This document shows, piece by piece, positions 1-8,223 of a DNA stretch of 39,185 nt. Source of the DNA: Occallatibacter sp. (GTDB taxonomy: Bacteria; Acidobacteriota; Terriglobia; Terriglobales; Acidobacteriaceae); the NCBI GenBank assembly GCA_031296165.1, contig JARLGF010000060.1, positions 1 to 39,185 of the forward strand. Direction: 5' to 3'. How positions within the stretch are numbered: position 1 is the stretch's first letter; each line of letters begins with the position of its first letter. Both the position numbers and the translations under genes were made by a program. The notes beneath the pieces are model-generated. The model had not been told where the DNA came from and ran no database searches. It saw only the letters and a list, made by a program, of their open reading frames with translations.

Positions 1-1690
1 CGGTCGGAACCGACGTGGTGCCTTGGTGCGGCAGCGAACGCTCCGGATCGAAGCCCGTCAGCCAACTCCCATCTGTATGCCGCGGACGAATCCAGCGAGT
101 CTCCGGATCAAAAATATTCTTCCAGCTTTCCGACTGTTTCATGAAGTGCCTATAGGCGTCTGCATCGCCAAGAGCATGAGCAAATTGGGCAATCGCAAAA
201 TCGGAATTGGCATATTCCAGCGTCCGCGAGCCGGAGATGGGATCGTCCGCCGGAACGTACCCATATTGCAGATACTCCTTCAAGTGCGGCCGCTGCGCGG
301 TCTCGTTGTAACGGGCGCCAAAGGGTATAGAACGTCCCGGCACCGAGCCCCCTTTCACCATGTACTTGAGAGCTGTCCCGGTATCGAAGTGACGCGCGCC
401 AAACGCGTACGCCGAAGAAAGCAAAATCGGGGGCGAATCGCCCGCCATCGCATAGATGGATTCATTGGCCGCGACCCAGTGCGGTAGCCACCCGAACTGC
501 TCCGCATCGTTCACCAGCGACTGCATCATATCGCTTTCGCGGTTAGCCACAAGCAGCGACTGGAACTGCACCGTATTGCGATAGGTATCCCAGTCCGAAA
601 AGTTCGTGTATTGCGCGCGCTGCTGTGTCCCGGCAACCGTATGCAGTTTCCTGTCAAAGCCCGTGTACTCCCCATTCTCATCGCTGAACAGGGAGGGAAA
701 CAGCAGCGAGTGATAGAGCCCCGTCGCAAAAATCGTGCGCTGGTCCGGGCTGCCGCCTTCAATCTTCACCCTGTCCAGCAACTCCGTCCAGGCCGTGCGG
801 GCCTTCGCGCGCTGTGCGTCGAAGCTCCAACCCTGAATCTCCTTGTCCAGGTTCTCCTGTGCATTCGCCTCGCTCACGTACGAAATGCCGGCCTTCATCT
901 GCACTTCGCGGCGATCGCCAAAATCCAGCCACGCGCCCGTGTGCTTGCCCTCGGCCTTCCGCTCTCCGTGATGGATCTCGTCGTCCTGCCAGGTAGCGAA
1001 GCTCTCGAACGGCTGATCGAACTTAGCCGCAATGTAGATTGTGTATCGCGTGTTCGACCCGCACACTCCGCCTGTCGTCACTGTGCCCCGCAGGCCGTTG
1101 TTCCCGGTCAGCTCCACCTTGCTGCCATCCTTCTCCCGTCCAATAGGCGGCAAAAAGGCCATGTGAACATCGGTGTCGGCGCTGCCTCCGGTATTCATCA
1201 GCAGCCGCGCCGGCTTGCCCTCCGGAAAATGGAACCGCGCAATGCCCGAGCGCTCGTCCACCGTCAGCTCCACCTTCACGCCATCGCTCAGCGTCACGGC
1301 ATAATAGCCGGGCTGCGCCTGCTCGGTGCTGTGGTCAAAGGGAACAGCATACATTTTCCGGTCTTTTCCCGGACTGACTGCAAATTCGCCGGTCCACGGC
1401 AGCACGGGCACATCCGCAAAAATCGGACAGCCCACGCCGCTGATATGCGTCATGCTGAAGCCGTGAATGCTCTTTTGCTCGTAGTAATAAAAGCCCTGCG
1501 TGTTCGTGTCAGGACTCCACTGAACCATCCCAAAAGGCATCGCAGCGCCGGGAAAGGTATTGCCGCCACCCGCCGTTCCAATCATGGGATCGACCGAATC
1601 GTATAGGCTGCCTGTCTGGGCAAACCCAGACGTACACAGTGTCAAACACAAGGCAAACAAAAGCAGGAAGCAAAAGCGCAGCGATCTCAT
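1..1690 (-). CDS. GH92 family alpha-mannosidase, secreted (3' end outside the window)
   Basis: Glycoside hydrolase family 92; these are typically Ca2+-dependent exo-acting alpha-mannosidases that trim mannans or N-glycans outside the cytoplasm. The reading frame is open from ATG 1690 to the left edge, giving about 563 residues; family members are usually 700-800, so the C-terminus is missing. Residues 1-24 form a signal peptide (MRSLRF, a hydrophobic run, then SGFAQ). The mature start DPMIGTAGGGNTFPGAAMPFGMVQ is characteristic, as are GFYYYEQKSIHGFSMTHISG, the SDWDTYR motif near residue 367, the GDSPPILL segment near 417 and the TLEYA motif near 490. GGAGAG lies just upstream of the ATG. The 290-bp upstream gap carries an inverted repeat (1716-1749) and a two-block element shared with the permease promoter region at 27 kb. 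The family call is secure; the substrate linkage is not readable. Confidence 0.93.
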   Translation of the reverse strand, partial: MRSLRFCFLLLFALCLTLCTSGFAQTGSLYDSVDPMIGTAGGGNTFPGAAMPFGMVQWSPDTNTQGFYYYEQKSIHGFSMTHISGVGCPIFADVPVLPWTGEFAVSPGKDRKMYAVPFDHSTEQAQPGYYAVTLSDGVKVELTVDERSGIARFHFPEGKPARLLMNTGGSADTDVHMAFLPPIGREKDGSKVELTGNNGLRGTVTTGGVCGSNTRYTIYIAAKFDQPFESFATWQDDEIHHGERKAEGKHTGAWLDFGDRREVQMKAGISYVSEANAQENLDKEIQGWSFDAQRAKARTAWTELLDRVKIEGGSPDQRTIFATGLYHSLLFPSLFSDENGEYTGFDRKLHTVAGTQQRAQYTNFSDWDTYRNTVQFQSLLVANRESDMMQSLVNDAEQFGWLPHWVAANESIYAMAGDSPPILLSSAYAFGARHFDTGTALKYMVKGGSVPGRSIPFGARYNETAQRPHLKEYLQYGYVPADDPISGSRTLEYANSDFAIAQFAHALGDADAYRHFMKQSESWKNIFDPETRWIRPRHTDGSWLTGFDPERSLPHQGTTSVPT

Positions 1691-1715
1691 TCCACTCTCC
1701 AGAGCTACTTCCGGC

Positions 1716-1749
1716 AGCGGTGAGAATGCAATCGCGCGTTCTCACCGCT
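1716..1749. promoter_or_regulatory. Perfect 11-bp inverted repeat in the GH92 leader
   Basis: AGCGGTGAGAA (1716-1726) is mirrored exactly by TTCTCACCGCT (1739-1749) around a 12-base spacer, 26 bases upstream of the GH92 start codon. It could be an operator or an mRNA hairpin close to the ribosome binding site. There is no T-run on either side, so it is not an obvious terminator. Confidence 0.5.
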
Positions 1750-1875
1750 CCGCAATCTTTCAGCCTGGGCAGCGTTCACTTCAGCAGCACCTGCCCCGTT
1801 CGGCCAAACGAATCATACCGCAGCCGGGCTATAGCGGTTCTCCAGTTGCTATTGAGGGAAACCATGCAGCTTTGT

Positions 1876-1943
1876 GGCTTTTTCCTTAAGAAAAAGACAC
1901 CTTCTACCTGGCCGTTAACGCTACATAAACTGGAGAACTGCTC
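1876..1943 (-). promoter_or_regulatory. Two-block conserved upstream element, copy 1 (before GH92)
   Basis: Read on the minus strand towards GH92, this holds a first block GAGCAGTTCTCCAGTTTATG and, after a variable 18-base spacer, a second block AAGGTGTCTTTTTCTTAAGG followed by AAAAAG. The second block is a near-palindrome of CTTTTT and AAAAAG. Both blocks recur in the same order and orientation upstream of the APC permease at 27149-27216. The ungapped blocks match at 19 of 22 and 23 of 26 positions. It may be a promoter/operator module or a dispersed repeat. Confidence 0.5.
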
Positions 1944-1980
1944 TCGCCCCATGCTCCCATCTGGCCGTCTTCAGACTTCC

Positions 1981-2484
1981 TTACATCTCGTCCGCTGAAG
2001 GTCCATATGTTCCCGGAATCGGCTTATCCAGCAGCCGCAGGTAGACGCCCAACTGTGCGCGGTGGTGGATCAGGTGGTTCATCACCCAGTTCCGCCAAAC
2101 CGAATATTTCGGTTCGTCAATCCAGGACTGGCCGCCGGCCACAAACTTCCAGTTGTCGTCCCACTTCGCCGTATCAAATCCAGCCAGTTCCTTCTTGACT
2201 TTGGCTACGTCCCGGTCGAAGCGCTCCAGAAGCGCCTCCTTCGAGACGAGGATATAAGGTTCAAATTTGTGGTCTGCAGGGAATTCCAGTTTGTCCGTCG
2301 TCAACGTGTGAAAAGCCCAATCCCCCGCTGTTTCAGATATATGCCCGGTAAGCCGGCCCAGGGTCATGGATTTGGGGTGGGGTTTATAGGTGAAATCTAC
2401 ATCGGTCGGAATCGCCTCAAACATCTTGCGGGTCTTCGCGGTCTCACTCTCGTACTCGGCAATCAGTTCCTTTTGAAAGTCCAT
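1981..2484 (-). CDS. DinB-like/YfiT-type metal-binding four-helix protein
   Basis: A 167-residue protein of the DinB/YfiT superfamily. These are four-helix bundles that bind a divalent metal through three histidines; many act as thiol-dependent transferases (bacillithiol or mycothiol) and many are uncharacterised. The first ligand is probably the His in GRLTGHISE near residue 50, and the other two lie in the C-terminal helix MNHLIHHRAQLGVYLRLL. The length fits the family. ATG 2484 is preceded by GGAGG seven bases upstream, which argues against extending into the open frame further upstream. It sits alone between GH92 and the hydrolase pair, all on the minus strand, with 101 bases to the next gene upstream. 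Its substrate cannot be told. Confidence 0.85.
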   Translation of the reverse strand: MDFQKELIAEYESETAKTRKMFEAIPTDVDFTYKPHPKSMTLGRLTGHISETAGDWAFHTLTTDKLEFPADHKFEPYILVSKEALLERFDRDVAKVKKELAGFDTAKWDDNWKFVAGGQSWIDEPKYSVWRNWVMNHLIHHRAQLGVYLRLLDKPIPGTYGPSADEM

Positions 2485-2585
2485 TGGGCAACCTCCAGTG
2501 TTGCGAAACCAGCATACCCTGAAATTTCCAAAAAAGCGAAGAAAAGGCGATAAATATTTAGACCTCCGCTTGCGCGCTCTCTGCC

Positions 2586-3476
2586 CTACCGGAACCGCGT
2601 CGATGCAAACGCCGAGGAAAATGCCTCCTGCCAGCCTTGCTGCGTTTTGCCATCCGGACCCGTTAGCGGCGGCTCTGTCCCCTGGGGCGGAACATCCACT
2701 GGAATCGGCAAATCGGGAGCTGGCGGTTGATCGATCTGTAGGTAGTTCCCGTGTTTGAACTCCCAGATGTCCGGCATCTCGAAAGGCGCCTTGAAGTTTG
2801 CCGGCCAGGGCTTCGCCGGACCGCAGTGCCCCAGCGCCGCGCGCCACCAGGGGTGCCCTTCGGCCAGAATGCCCGCAAAGAAATTGCCCAGCGGAAAATC
2901 CACTGTCAACACACTGTCTTTCTTCGATGCCAGCAGAGAGATCGTCCCAATCTTGGCCGCTGCCTCTTTGTACTCCGTGTTCAGGCAGTTATCGTCGATG
3001 GCTCCGGCCATCAGCACAAGCCGCCTCACCGGCAGACTCATTTGAGTGATCGTCTCCAGCACTACCCGCGCCCCCAGGCTGTGCGAGGCGAATGAAATGC
3101 TGGCCGCGCCTGCAAAATTGCCGTCCAGAAACCGCGCAACCAGCCCTCCGGCTGCGTTGGCAATCTTCGGCTCATCGGGGTAATCCAGCCCGTGCGCCCA
3201 AACCGAATCCCCCGGCCACAGCAAACCCACAAAGGCCGAGTAAGGCTGCGGAAGCTGCAGCAGGCTCTCCCAATTCGACAGGCAGGCTATTCCATCCGCG
3301 CGGTCCACGTTGAAGCCGTGCGTTGCTATCAGCACGTGCCGGCCTTTGATGCCGTCCAGCAACTCGCCCAGGTCGAGACTCCGATAGTCGTTGCTGCACG
3401 TCGCCCGGCAGGCTCCAACCGCGGTCCTCAGTCCTCCGCCAACCGCCGACAAGCGAACGTCGAGAAACTGTGTCAT
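2586..3476 (-). CDS. Alpha/beta-hydrolase (serine hydrolase), function unknown
   Basis: A 296-residue alpha/beta-hydrolase. The nucleophile elbow SHSLGAR near residue 131 supplies the catalytic Ser, and ATHGFNV near residue 52 resembles the HG oxyanion-hole motif. A hydrophobic strand (RRLVLMAGAIDD) follows the elbow. The acid and histidine of the triad are not certain; C-terminal candidates are the Asp in SKKDSVLTVD and the His in EGHPWW. No signal peptide is seen. The C-terminal 50 residues are proline-rich and probably unstructured. The start codon lies six bases after the stop of the membrane protein gene 3483-4175, so the two are probably co-transcribed and translationally coupled. It resembles DUF900-like hydrolases of unknown role. 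A substrate cannot be inferred. Confidence 0.8.
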   Translation of the reverse strand: MTQFLDVRLSAVGGGLRTAVGACRATCSNDYRSLDLGELLDGIKGRHVLIATHGFNVDRADGIACLSNWESLLQLPQPYSAFVGLLWPGDSVWAHGLDYPDEPKIANAAGGLVARFLDGNFAGAASISFASHSLGARVVLETITQMSLPVRRLVLMAGAIDDNCLNTEYKEAAAKIGTISLLASKKDSVLTVDFPLGNFFAGILAEGHPWWRAALGHCGPAKPWPANFKAPFEMPDIWEFKHGNYLQIDQPPAPDLPIPVDVPPQGTEPPLTGPDGKTQQGWQEAFSSAFASTRFR

Positions 3477-3482
3477 GGCGCC

Positions 3483-4175
3483 CTACTTCTTCACCAGTTG
3501 CAGTGTGTTCACAGCCGTCGTCAGGGCAGTGGAAAGGTCCTTGGCAATCGGCGCCAGCGGCGTGGCCAGCAGGCCGATAAGGAAAGCCTCTACCAGCTCC
3601 CGATGCCAGAAAAATACCGTCGTGCCCACCAGGGACCATCCCCCCACCAGAGCCAGCGCCACTGCCACACCGGCAGCCAGCGCGCGAGTCCAGTTGCGAT
3701 ACACCTGGTCCGCGTGCTGATAGGTCTCATCCAGCAGCGCCGTCACAATCAGGTCGAAGCGCGCATACGCGTCGCTCTGCTGCTGGGTCAGCGACGTTCC
3801 GGAAACGATGTTCGCCGCCACTTGTTGCAAAATCTCCGCATCCACGTTCGTTCTCTCTGCCAGCGCGGCTGCATTCCCCGCGCTCAGATGCAGTTTGATC
3901 AGAGACTTGGCAATCGCCTTCTGGCTGGCAAGATCGGTTCCGTTCACCCAGTTGGCAAGCAGCGATTCCAGAATGTTTCTCTGGGGCAGCGCGTTGAGCG
4001 GCTGCTGGGCTGACGGCTCGCTGGGTGTCAGGCTCACCACGGTTTCCCTTATCCCGCTGAACCCGATGTGATTGATCCACGGATTCGCCGGCTTGGCTGC
4101 TTCCAGCAGTCCAAAGGCCGCGGTTCCCAATCCGCCGATAGCCGTAATGATTTGAGGAAGATTCTGTAGGACCAT
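3483..4175 (-). CDS. Putative membrane protein with long helical N-terminal region
   Basis: A 230-residue protein I cannot assign to a family. The first 25 residues are mildly hydrophobic (LPQIITAIGGLGTAAFGLLE). Residues 60-150 look helical and soluble. Two hydrophobic segments follow: about 165-185 (ALAAGVAVALALVGGWSLVGTTVFF) and about 192-210 (VEAFLIGLLATPLAPIA). ATG 4175 is chosen because a GGGGGCGAGAG run lies just upstream. An in-frame start further upstream would add a stretch that does not look like protein. It is the first gene of a probable two-gene unit with the hydrolase (six-base gap) and is separated from accC by a terminator. It may anchor or partner the hydrolase at the membrane; that is inference from spacing only. 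Confidence 0.7.
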   Translation of the reverse strand: MVLQNLPQIITAIGGLGTAAFGLLEAAKPANPWINHIGFSGIRETVVSLTPSEPSAQQPLNALPQRNILESLLANWVNGTDLASQKAIAKSLIKLHLSAGNAAALAERTNVDAEILQQVAANIVSGTSLTQQQSDAYARFDLIVTALLDETYQHADQVYRNWTRALAAGVAVALALVGGWSLVGTTVFFWHRELVEAFLIGLLATPLAPIAKDLSTALTTAVNTLQLVKK

Positions 4176-4302
4176 GATTCTCTCGCCCCCTTTCTTCCCG
4201 GTAACACTACAGACGAAAAGTAAGTCAGTAAAGAAAAATTTTCGAGGCCGTGCCAATCCTGTGATCGGATTCTGTTGCCCCATGGACGCAGCCGGTCCGC
4301 CC

Positions 4303-4340
4303 AATAAACAAAGGCCGGACTCCCATCGGAATCCAGCCTT
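4303..4340 (-). terminator. Rho-independent terminator downstream of accC
   Basis: On the minus strand AAGGCTGGATTCC pairs over 13 positions (two or three G-U pairs) with GGAGTCCGGCCTT across a four-base loop, followed by TGTTTATT. It lies about 30 bases beyond the accC stop codon, in the right orientation to end the pepP-accB-accC transcript. Confidence 0.8.
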
Positions 4341-4370
4341 CGTCTGCAATAAATTTCGCGTGTAGCGGCC

Positions 4371-5729
4371 CTAAGACTCTTCAGCCTTCTTGGCCAAAAA
4401 CCGCTCCATGAACTTGGTGTTGAAATTGCCGGCCCGGAAATCCGGATCTTGAAAAATCCCCTGGTGCAATGTGATCGACGTTTCAATCCCCTGCACCACA
4501 AACTGGCTCAGCGCACGCTCCATCTTGGCAATCGCTTCGGCCCGGTCGCATCCGTGCACAATCAGCTTGGCAATCAGCGAGTCGTAATACGGCGGCACAA
4601 TGCCCTCGGCATACTGCGCCGTATCCACGCGCACCCCGTTGCCGCCCGGCACGTTGAACACCGTAATCTGGCCCGCCGACGGCGTAAACTTCACCGGATG
4701 CTCGGCATTGATGCGGCATTCAATTGCATGGCCGCGGATCTCCAGTTTCGCCGGCAAAATCGCGTCCAACCGCTCGCCCGCCGCAATGCGCAACTGCGCC
4801 TTCACCAGGTCCACACCGGTAATCGCTTCCGTGATCGGGTGTTCCACCTGGATGCGGGTATTCATCTCGATAAAGTGAAGCTGCCGGTCCTCGTCCATCA
4901 GGAACTCGATGGTGCCCGCATTCTGGTAGCCGATGTCCGTGAGGCAGCGGCATATCGTCCGGCTCAGCTCCTCGCGCATCTTCGGCGTCACCTGCAGGCT
5001 CGGCGACTCTTCGATCAGCTTCTGATGCCGGCGCTGGATAGAACACTCGCGCTCAAACAGGGTGGCCACATTGCCGTGCTCATCCGCTAGTACCTGAAAC
5101 TCGATGTGGCGCGGGTTCTCCACAAATTTTTCCATGTACAGTTCGCCGTTGCCAAAGGCGTTGGCCGCCTCGTTGTAAGCCGCATGGAATAAGTTAGGCA
5201 GTTCCTCCGGCGTGCGCACAATCCTCATGCCGCGTCCGCCGCCCCCGGCCTTCGCCTTCAGAATCACCGGGTAGCCCACCTTGTGCGCCCACACCAGCGC
5301 TTCCTCGGCCGTCTCGATAATCCCATCCGACCCGGGAAGAATCGGCACTTTGGCCTTCTTCATCGCTTGGCGTGCTTTTTCCTTTTCGCCCATCAGGCGC
5401 GTAACCTCTGGCGGAGGTCCAATGAACTTGATATTCGATGCCCGGCAAACCTCGGCGAAGTTGGCGTTCTCGCTCAGCAATCCGTAGCCGGGGTGAATCG
5501 CATCCACATCGGCAATTTCGGCGGCGGAAATCACCGCCGGCACATTCAGATAGCTGTCCGCCAGGCGCGGCGGCCCAATGCAGATTGCCTCATCGGCAAA
5601 GCGGACGTGCAATGCGTTGCGGTCGGCCTCGCTATACACGGCGACCGTGCGAATGCCGAGTTCCCGGCAGGCGTTCAGAACGCGTAGCGCTATTTCGCCA
5701 CGATTGGCAACCAATACCTTACGAAACAT
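4371..5729 (-). CDS. accC: Acetyl-CoA carboxylase, biotin carboxylase subunit
   Basis: The ATP-grasp enzyme that carboxylates biotin on AccB using ATP and bicarbonate, the first half-reaction of acetyl-CoA carboxylase in fatty acid synthesis; cytoplasmic. The 452 residues match the usual length of about 450. Seen in order: N-terminal [17 protein letters not shown]; the [10 protein letters not shown] motif; the glycine-rich ATP loop [12 protein letters not shown] near 160-170; the [16 protein letters not shown] segment; the catalytic [14 protein letters not shown] motif near 290; and the C-terminal biotin carboxylase domain. It follows accB by 96 bases and is third in the likely pepP-accB-accC unit, with a strong terminator behind it. 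All catalytic motifs look intact. Confidence 0.97.
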   Translation of the reverse strand: MFRKVLVANRGEIALRVLNACRELGIRTVAVYSEADRNALHVRFADEAICIGPPRLADSYLNVPAVISAAEIADVDAIHPGYGLLSENANFAEVCRASNIKFIGPPPEVTRLMGEKEKARQAMKKAKVPILPGSDGIIETAEEALVWAHKVGYPVILKAKAGGGGRGMRIVRTPEELPNLFHAAYNEAANAFGNGELYMEKFVENPRHIEFQVLADEHGNVATLFERECSIQRRHQKLIEESPSLQVTPKMREELSRTICRCLTDIGYQNAGTIEFLMDEDRQLHFIEMNTRIQVEHPITEAITGVDLVKAQLRIAAGERLDAILPAKLEIRGHAIECRINAEHPVKFTPSAGQITVFNVPGGNGVRVDTAQYAEGIVPPYYDSLIAKLIVHGCDRAEAIAKMERALSQFVVQGIETSITLHQGIFQDPDFRAGNFNTKFMERFLAKKAEES

Positions 5730-5825
5730 GCATGACCCTTTAAGCGGGATGTGCGGCGTTAGTTTGGCGACCAGACTTGCTAACTTCGTCTGCTCCTCCA
5801 GCCACGCTAACTCCGCTTGTCTTCC

Positions 5826-6317
5826 CTACCCCAGCCGAACGGAAAAGAGAGGCTGCCCAAACTCAATGGGCTGCCCGTTAGATACAAAGCACTTCACAAT
5901 CTCGCCCGCAGCATCGGACTCGATCTCGTTCATCAGCTTCATGGCTTCGATGATGCAGATCACCTGGCCCTTTTCAACGTGGTCGCCGGCAGAAACAAAA
6001 GCTGCGGAGCCGGGCGATGGAGAGCCGTAATACGTGCCCACAATCGGCGACTTGACCAGATGCAGCCCGGCGTCCGGATCCACCACCGCAGGGGGCTGTG
6101 CCGGACCAGGCTGTGCTGCCGCAGCAGCCTGAGCCACGTTGCCCGGTGCCGTTGCCAGCAACCGCGCCAACTCGCCCAGACCGGCCTGCGAACTCTCCGG
6201 CTGGCTGAACTTGAGCCGGATCTTCAAATCGCCCCGGTCCAGATCGAACTCGGCAACCTGATATTGCTTCAGGAATTCAATCAGTTGTTTCAGATCTTCT
6301 AAATCCTGTGGTTTCAT
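5826..6317 (-). CDS. accB: Biotin carboxyl carrier protein of acetyl-CoA carboxylase
   Basis: The carrier subunit that ferries carboxyl-biotin between AccC and the carboxyltransferase. It has 163 residues. The N-terminal MKPQDLEDLKQLIEFLKQ helix domain is typical of AccB. A flexible Ala/Pro/Gln-rich linker spans about residues 62-85, followed by the lipoyl/biotinyl domain. The biotinylation motif is EAMKLMNEI, with the acceptor Lys at residue 127. ATG 6317 has AAGGAACG just upstream; an in-frame TTG at 6362 would add 15 residues and is less likely. The gap to pepP is 41 bases and to accC 96 bases, which supports an operon. Confidence 0.96.
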   Translation of the reverse strand: MKPQDLEDLKQLIEFLKQYQVAEFDLDRGDLKIRLKFSQPESSQAGLGELARLLATAPGNVAQAAAAAQPGPAQPPAVVDPDAGLHLVKSPIVGTYYGSPSPGSAAFVSAGDHVEKGQVICIIEAMKLMNEIESDAAGEIVKCFVSNGQPIEFGQPLFSVRLG

Positions 6318-6358
6318 TCGTTCCTTGACTCTCCCGCAAGCGGGTGGGATGGGTTCCT

Positions 6359-7450
6359 TCAAAGTTCTATCAGAGCCTTCGGTGCCAGGGTAAGCACCTG
6401 TCCTCCGGTTTGCGTTACTGCCACCATATCTTCAATGCGTATTCCGTAGTGCCCCGCCAGGTAGATTCCCGGTTCAATGGTAATCACCATGCCGGTCTGC
6501 AGCCTAGTTGTCTGTCCGGCGCCAATCCGTGGCGGCTCGTGAATCTCCAGGCCCACGCCATGGCCGGTGGAGTGTGAAAATGCCTCCGCCAATCCCGCCC
6601 TGCGCAACACGCTCCGTGCCGCCTCGTCCACTTCCCCACAGCTTATACCAGAGCCCACAGCCGCCACTCCGGCCTCCTGGGCCTCCAGCACCGCTGCGTA
6701 TGCATCCCGCTCGCTGGCTTTGGGACTTCCCAGGTACACCGTACGCGTCATATCCGAGCAATAACCCTTGAGGATAACACCGAAGTCCATGGTCAGAAAG
6801 CCTCTGCGCGGCAGCGGCGCGGTGGTCGCTCTTCCATGCGGAAGAGCCGAACGCATGCCCGAGGCAACGATGGTTTCAAACGACATGCCTTCGGCGCTCA
6901 GCAGCCTGGCCCGGTGTTCCAGCTCCGCGGCCACTTCAATCTCCGCAACGCCGGGCCGTATGAAGCCCAGAATGTGGTCAAACAGCTTGCAGCCCACCGC
7001 TGCCGCCTCTGTCATCAGCGCCAGTTCATCCTCATCCTTTACCAGGCGCAAAGTCTCCACCAGCGGCGACGGCAAAACAGTCAGAAAGGCGCGGCGCAGC
7101 CTGCTCGGCAGAGCGGCCCTCCAGCGGGCCAGTTCAGCCACGGTCGTCCGCGCAGGGTCAAAGCCGGCAAACTCCACGCCCGGTTGCGCGGCCAGCCATT
7201 GCACTGCGGACGCAGACAGCGAAGCGGAAACAATCTCCACCCGCGCGGACTGCACCTCTTCGGCTGCCTGTGCCAGGTAGCGGCCATCGGTAAACAGGCG
7301 CGCCGCCCGGCTGGTCACAGCCAGTGCCGCGCTGGAGCCGGTAAATCCGGTTAGATAACGAAGGTCGGGAAGATGGGTAACCAGCAGGCCTGCAAGGCCT
7401 GCTCGACTCATGCGGCGGCGCAATTGCCCGATGCGGCGTAAGTGGTCCAC
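6359..7450 (-). CDS. pepP: M24 family Xaa-Pro aminopeptidase
   Basis: A cytoplasmic metallopeptidase of the aminopeptidase P/prolidase (pita-bread) family that releases an N-terminal residue before proline. It has 363 residues. The N-terminal creatinase-like domain runs to about 125 (LVTHLPDLRYLTGFTGSSAAL) and is followed by the M24 catalytic domain. Candidate metal ligands are all visible: the two Asp in MDFGVILKGYCSDMTRTV, the His in GHGVGLEIHEPP, and the Glu residues in ITIEPGIYL and IRIEDMVAVT. The start is taken as GTG 7450; the next in-frame ATG is at 7411 and would cut into the N-terminal domain. It leads the accB-accC unit, a common arrangement, although no efp gene lies between as in many genomes. 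Confidence 0.92.
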   Translation of the reverse strand: MDHLRRIGQLRRRMSRAGLAGLLVTHLPDLRYLTGFTGSSAALAVTSRAARLFTDGRYLAQAAEEVQSARVEIVSASLSASAVQWLAAQPGVEFAGFDPARTTVAELARWRAALPSRLRRAFLTVLPSPLVETLRLVKDEDELALMTEAAAVGCKLFDHILGFIRPGVAEIEVAAELEHRARLLSAEGMSFETIVASGMRSALPHGRATTAPLPRRGFLTMDFGVILKGYCSDMTRTVYLGSPKASERDAYAAVLEAQEAGVAAVGSGISCGEVDEAARSVLRRAGLAEAFSHSTGHGVGLEIHEPPRIGAGQTTRLQTGMVITIEPGIYLAGHYGIRIEDMVAVTQTGGQVLTLAPKALIEL

Positions 7451-7637
7451 TCATTGAGGATAAACCACGGAGAAGCAGCAGTCAGCAGACAGTTGACTGT
7501 TTTCAGAGAGCAGCTATCGGTTAAGGTTGCCCTAAAAAAGAGTGTAGAGATTTGAATGTTGTTATGCGCGCGCTCGCGGCCAGCCTTCGATCGGTTACGA
7601 CGGAGTAGAGCCAGTTACGACAGATTGGAGCGCCTCA

Positions 7638-7674
7638 ACTGACAACTCAACACGGATCACTGACAACTGAACAC
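7638..7674. repeat. Pair of 16-bp direct repeats (ACTGACAACTSAACAC)
   Basis: Two 16-mers at 7638-7653 and 7659-7674 differ at one base. They lie just beyond the stop codon of the next gene on the minus strand. A related string with ACTGACAACTG occurs at 34674-34690, just beyond the stop of the third signal peptidase. They are probably short dispersed intergenic repeats. The rest of the gap from 7451 shows nothing else. Confidence 0.45.
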
Positions 7675-7679
7675 TGCCC

Positions 7680-7970
7680 TTACATCGCCGGCCGTACCGG
7701 CTTCTTCTGTTCCGCGTCGATCACGGCCTCGCCAGCCTGCAAGTCCGACTGCCGATCCATCCACTCATCCAGCCGCGACCGCTTGAACCGCCAGCGGTTG
7801 CCCAGCTTGAAGGCCGGAACAAACCCCTCCGAAGCGTATTTGTAGAGCGTGTCGGGAGAGATGCCAAGGTAATCCGAGGCTTGGCGAATATCCATCACCT
7901 CGCGTACCTCGGGAACCAGCAGATTGGAGCGGACTGCGGCGTTGCGCATGTTTGCCTCCATGTAGGCCAT
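7680..7970 (-). CDS. Helix-turn-helix DNA-binding protein (BldC/excisionase type)
   Basis: A 96-residue protein with a MerR-like/excisionase winged helix-turn-helix at about residues 25-72: VMDIRQASDYLGISPDTLYKY, then VPAFKLGNRWRFKRSRLDEWM. Such proteins bind DNA as monomers or side-by-side oligomers and act as transcription factors (BldC) or recombination directionality factors (Xis). No integrase is nearby, so a regulator is more likely. ATG 7970 has GAGG six bases upstream. A promoter with TTGAAC and TATATA boxes lies just upstream. The C-terminal 20 residues are unstructured and charged. The target is unknown. Confidence 0.85.
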   Translation of the reverse strand: MAYMEANMRNAAVRSNLLVPEVREVMDIRQASDYLGISPDTLYKYASEGFVPAFKLGNRWRFKRSRLDEWMDRQSDLQAGEAVIDAEQKKPVRPAM

Positions 7971-8010
7971 GTGCCTCAGGACGGTTCCGGCAATCCTGCC
8001 GGTAGTCTTG

Positions 8011-8040
8011 TATATAGCGCGGATTTACCCGTCAGTTCAA
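8011..8040 (-). promoter_or_regulatory. Sigma70-type promoter for the BldC-like gene
   Basis: On the minus strand a TTGAAC -35 box (8040-8035) and a TATATA -10 box (8016-8011) are 18 bases apart. This predicts a transcript start near 8004 and a leader of about 34 bases before ATG 7970. Confidence 0.5.
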
Positions 8041-8223
8041 GGATTTTCAGGAAGTTACAGGAAATTCATGGGCTTTCCGTCTCCCCAGCCTGCATCCTTA
8101 GCAGCCCATATTCAGCCGCAAACCCCGCCGGTTGGGTCTGGTCGCGCCCAGCCCCCAAGCCGTTGGGCCGTTAAGACGGATGGTGCGCTCAAAAAGAATT
8201 TGCCCGAAATGGACCTGCCCAGC

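Noticed and set aside
23..1606. Long plus-strand open frames opposite the GH92 gene
   Set aside because: They are Arg/His-rich antisense shadows of a well-supported minus-strand gene with a signal peptide and family motifs.
3192..4013. 273-codon plus-strand frame across the hydrolase and membrane protein genes
   Set aside because: It crosses two genes on the other strand, has no recognisable motif and has shadow-like composition (Gln/Arg/His-rich).
7680..7970. Prophage excisionase
   Set aside because: No integrase, att-like repeat or phage gene nearby; a chromosomal BldC-type regulator is more economical.
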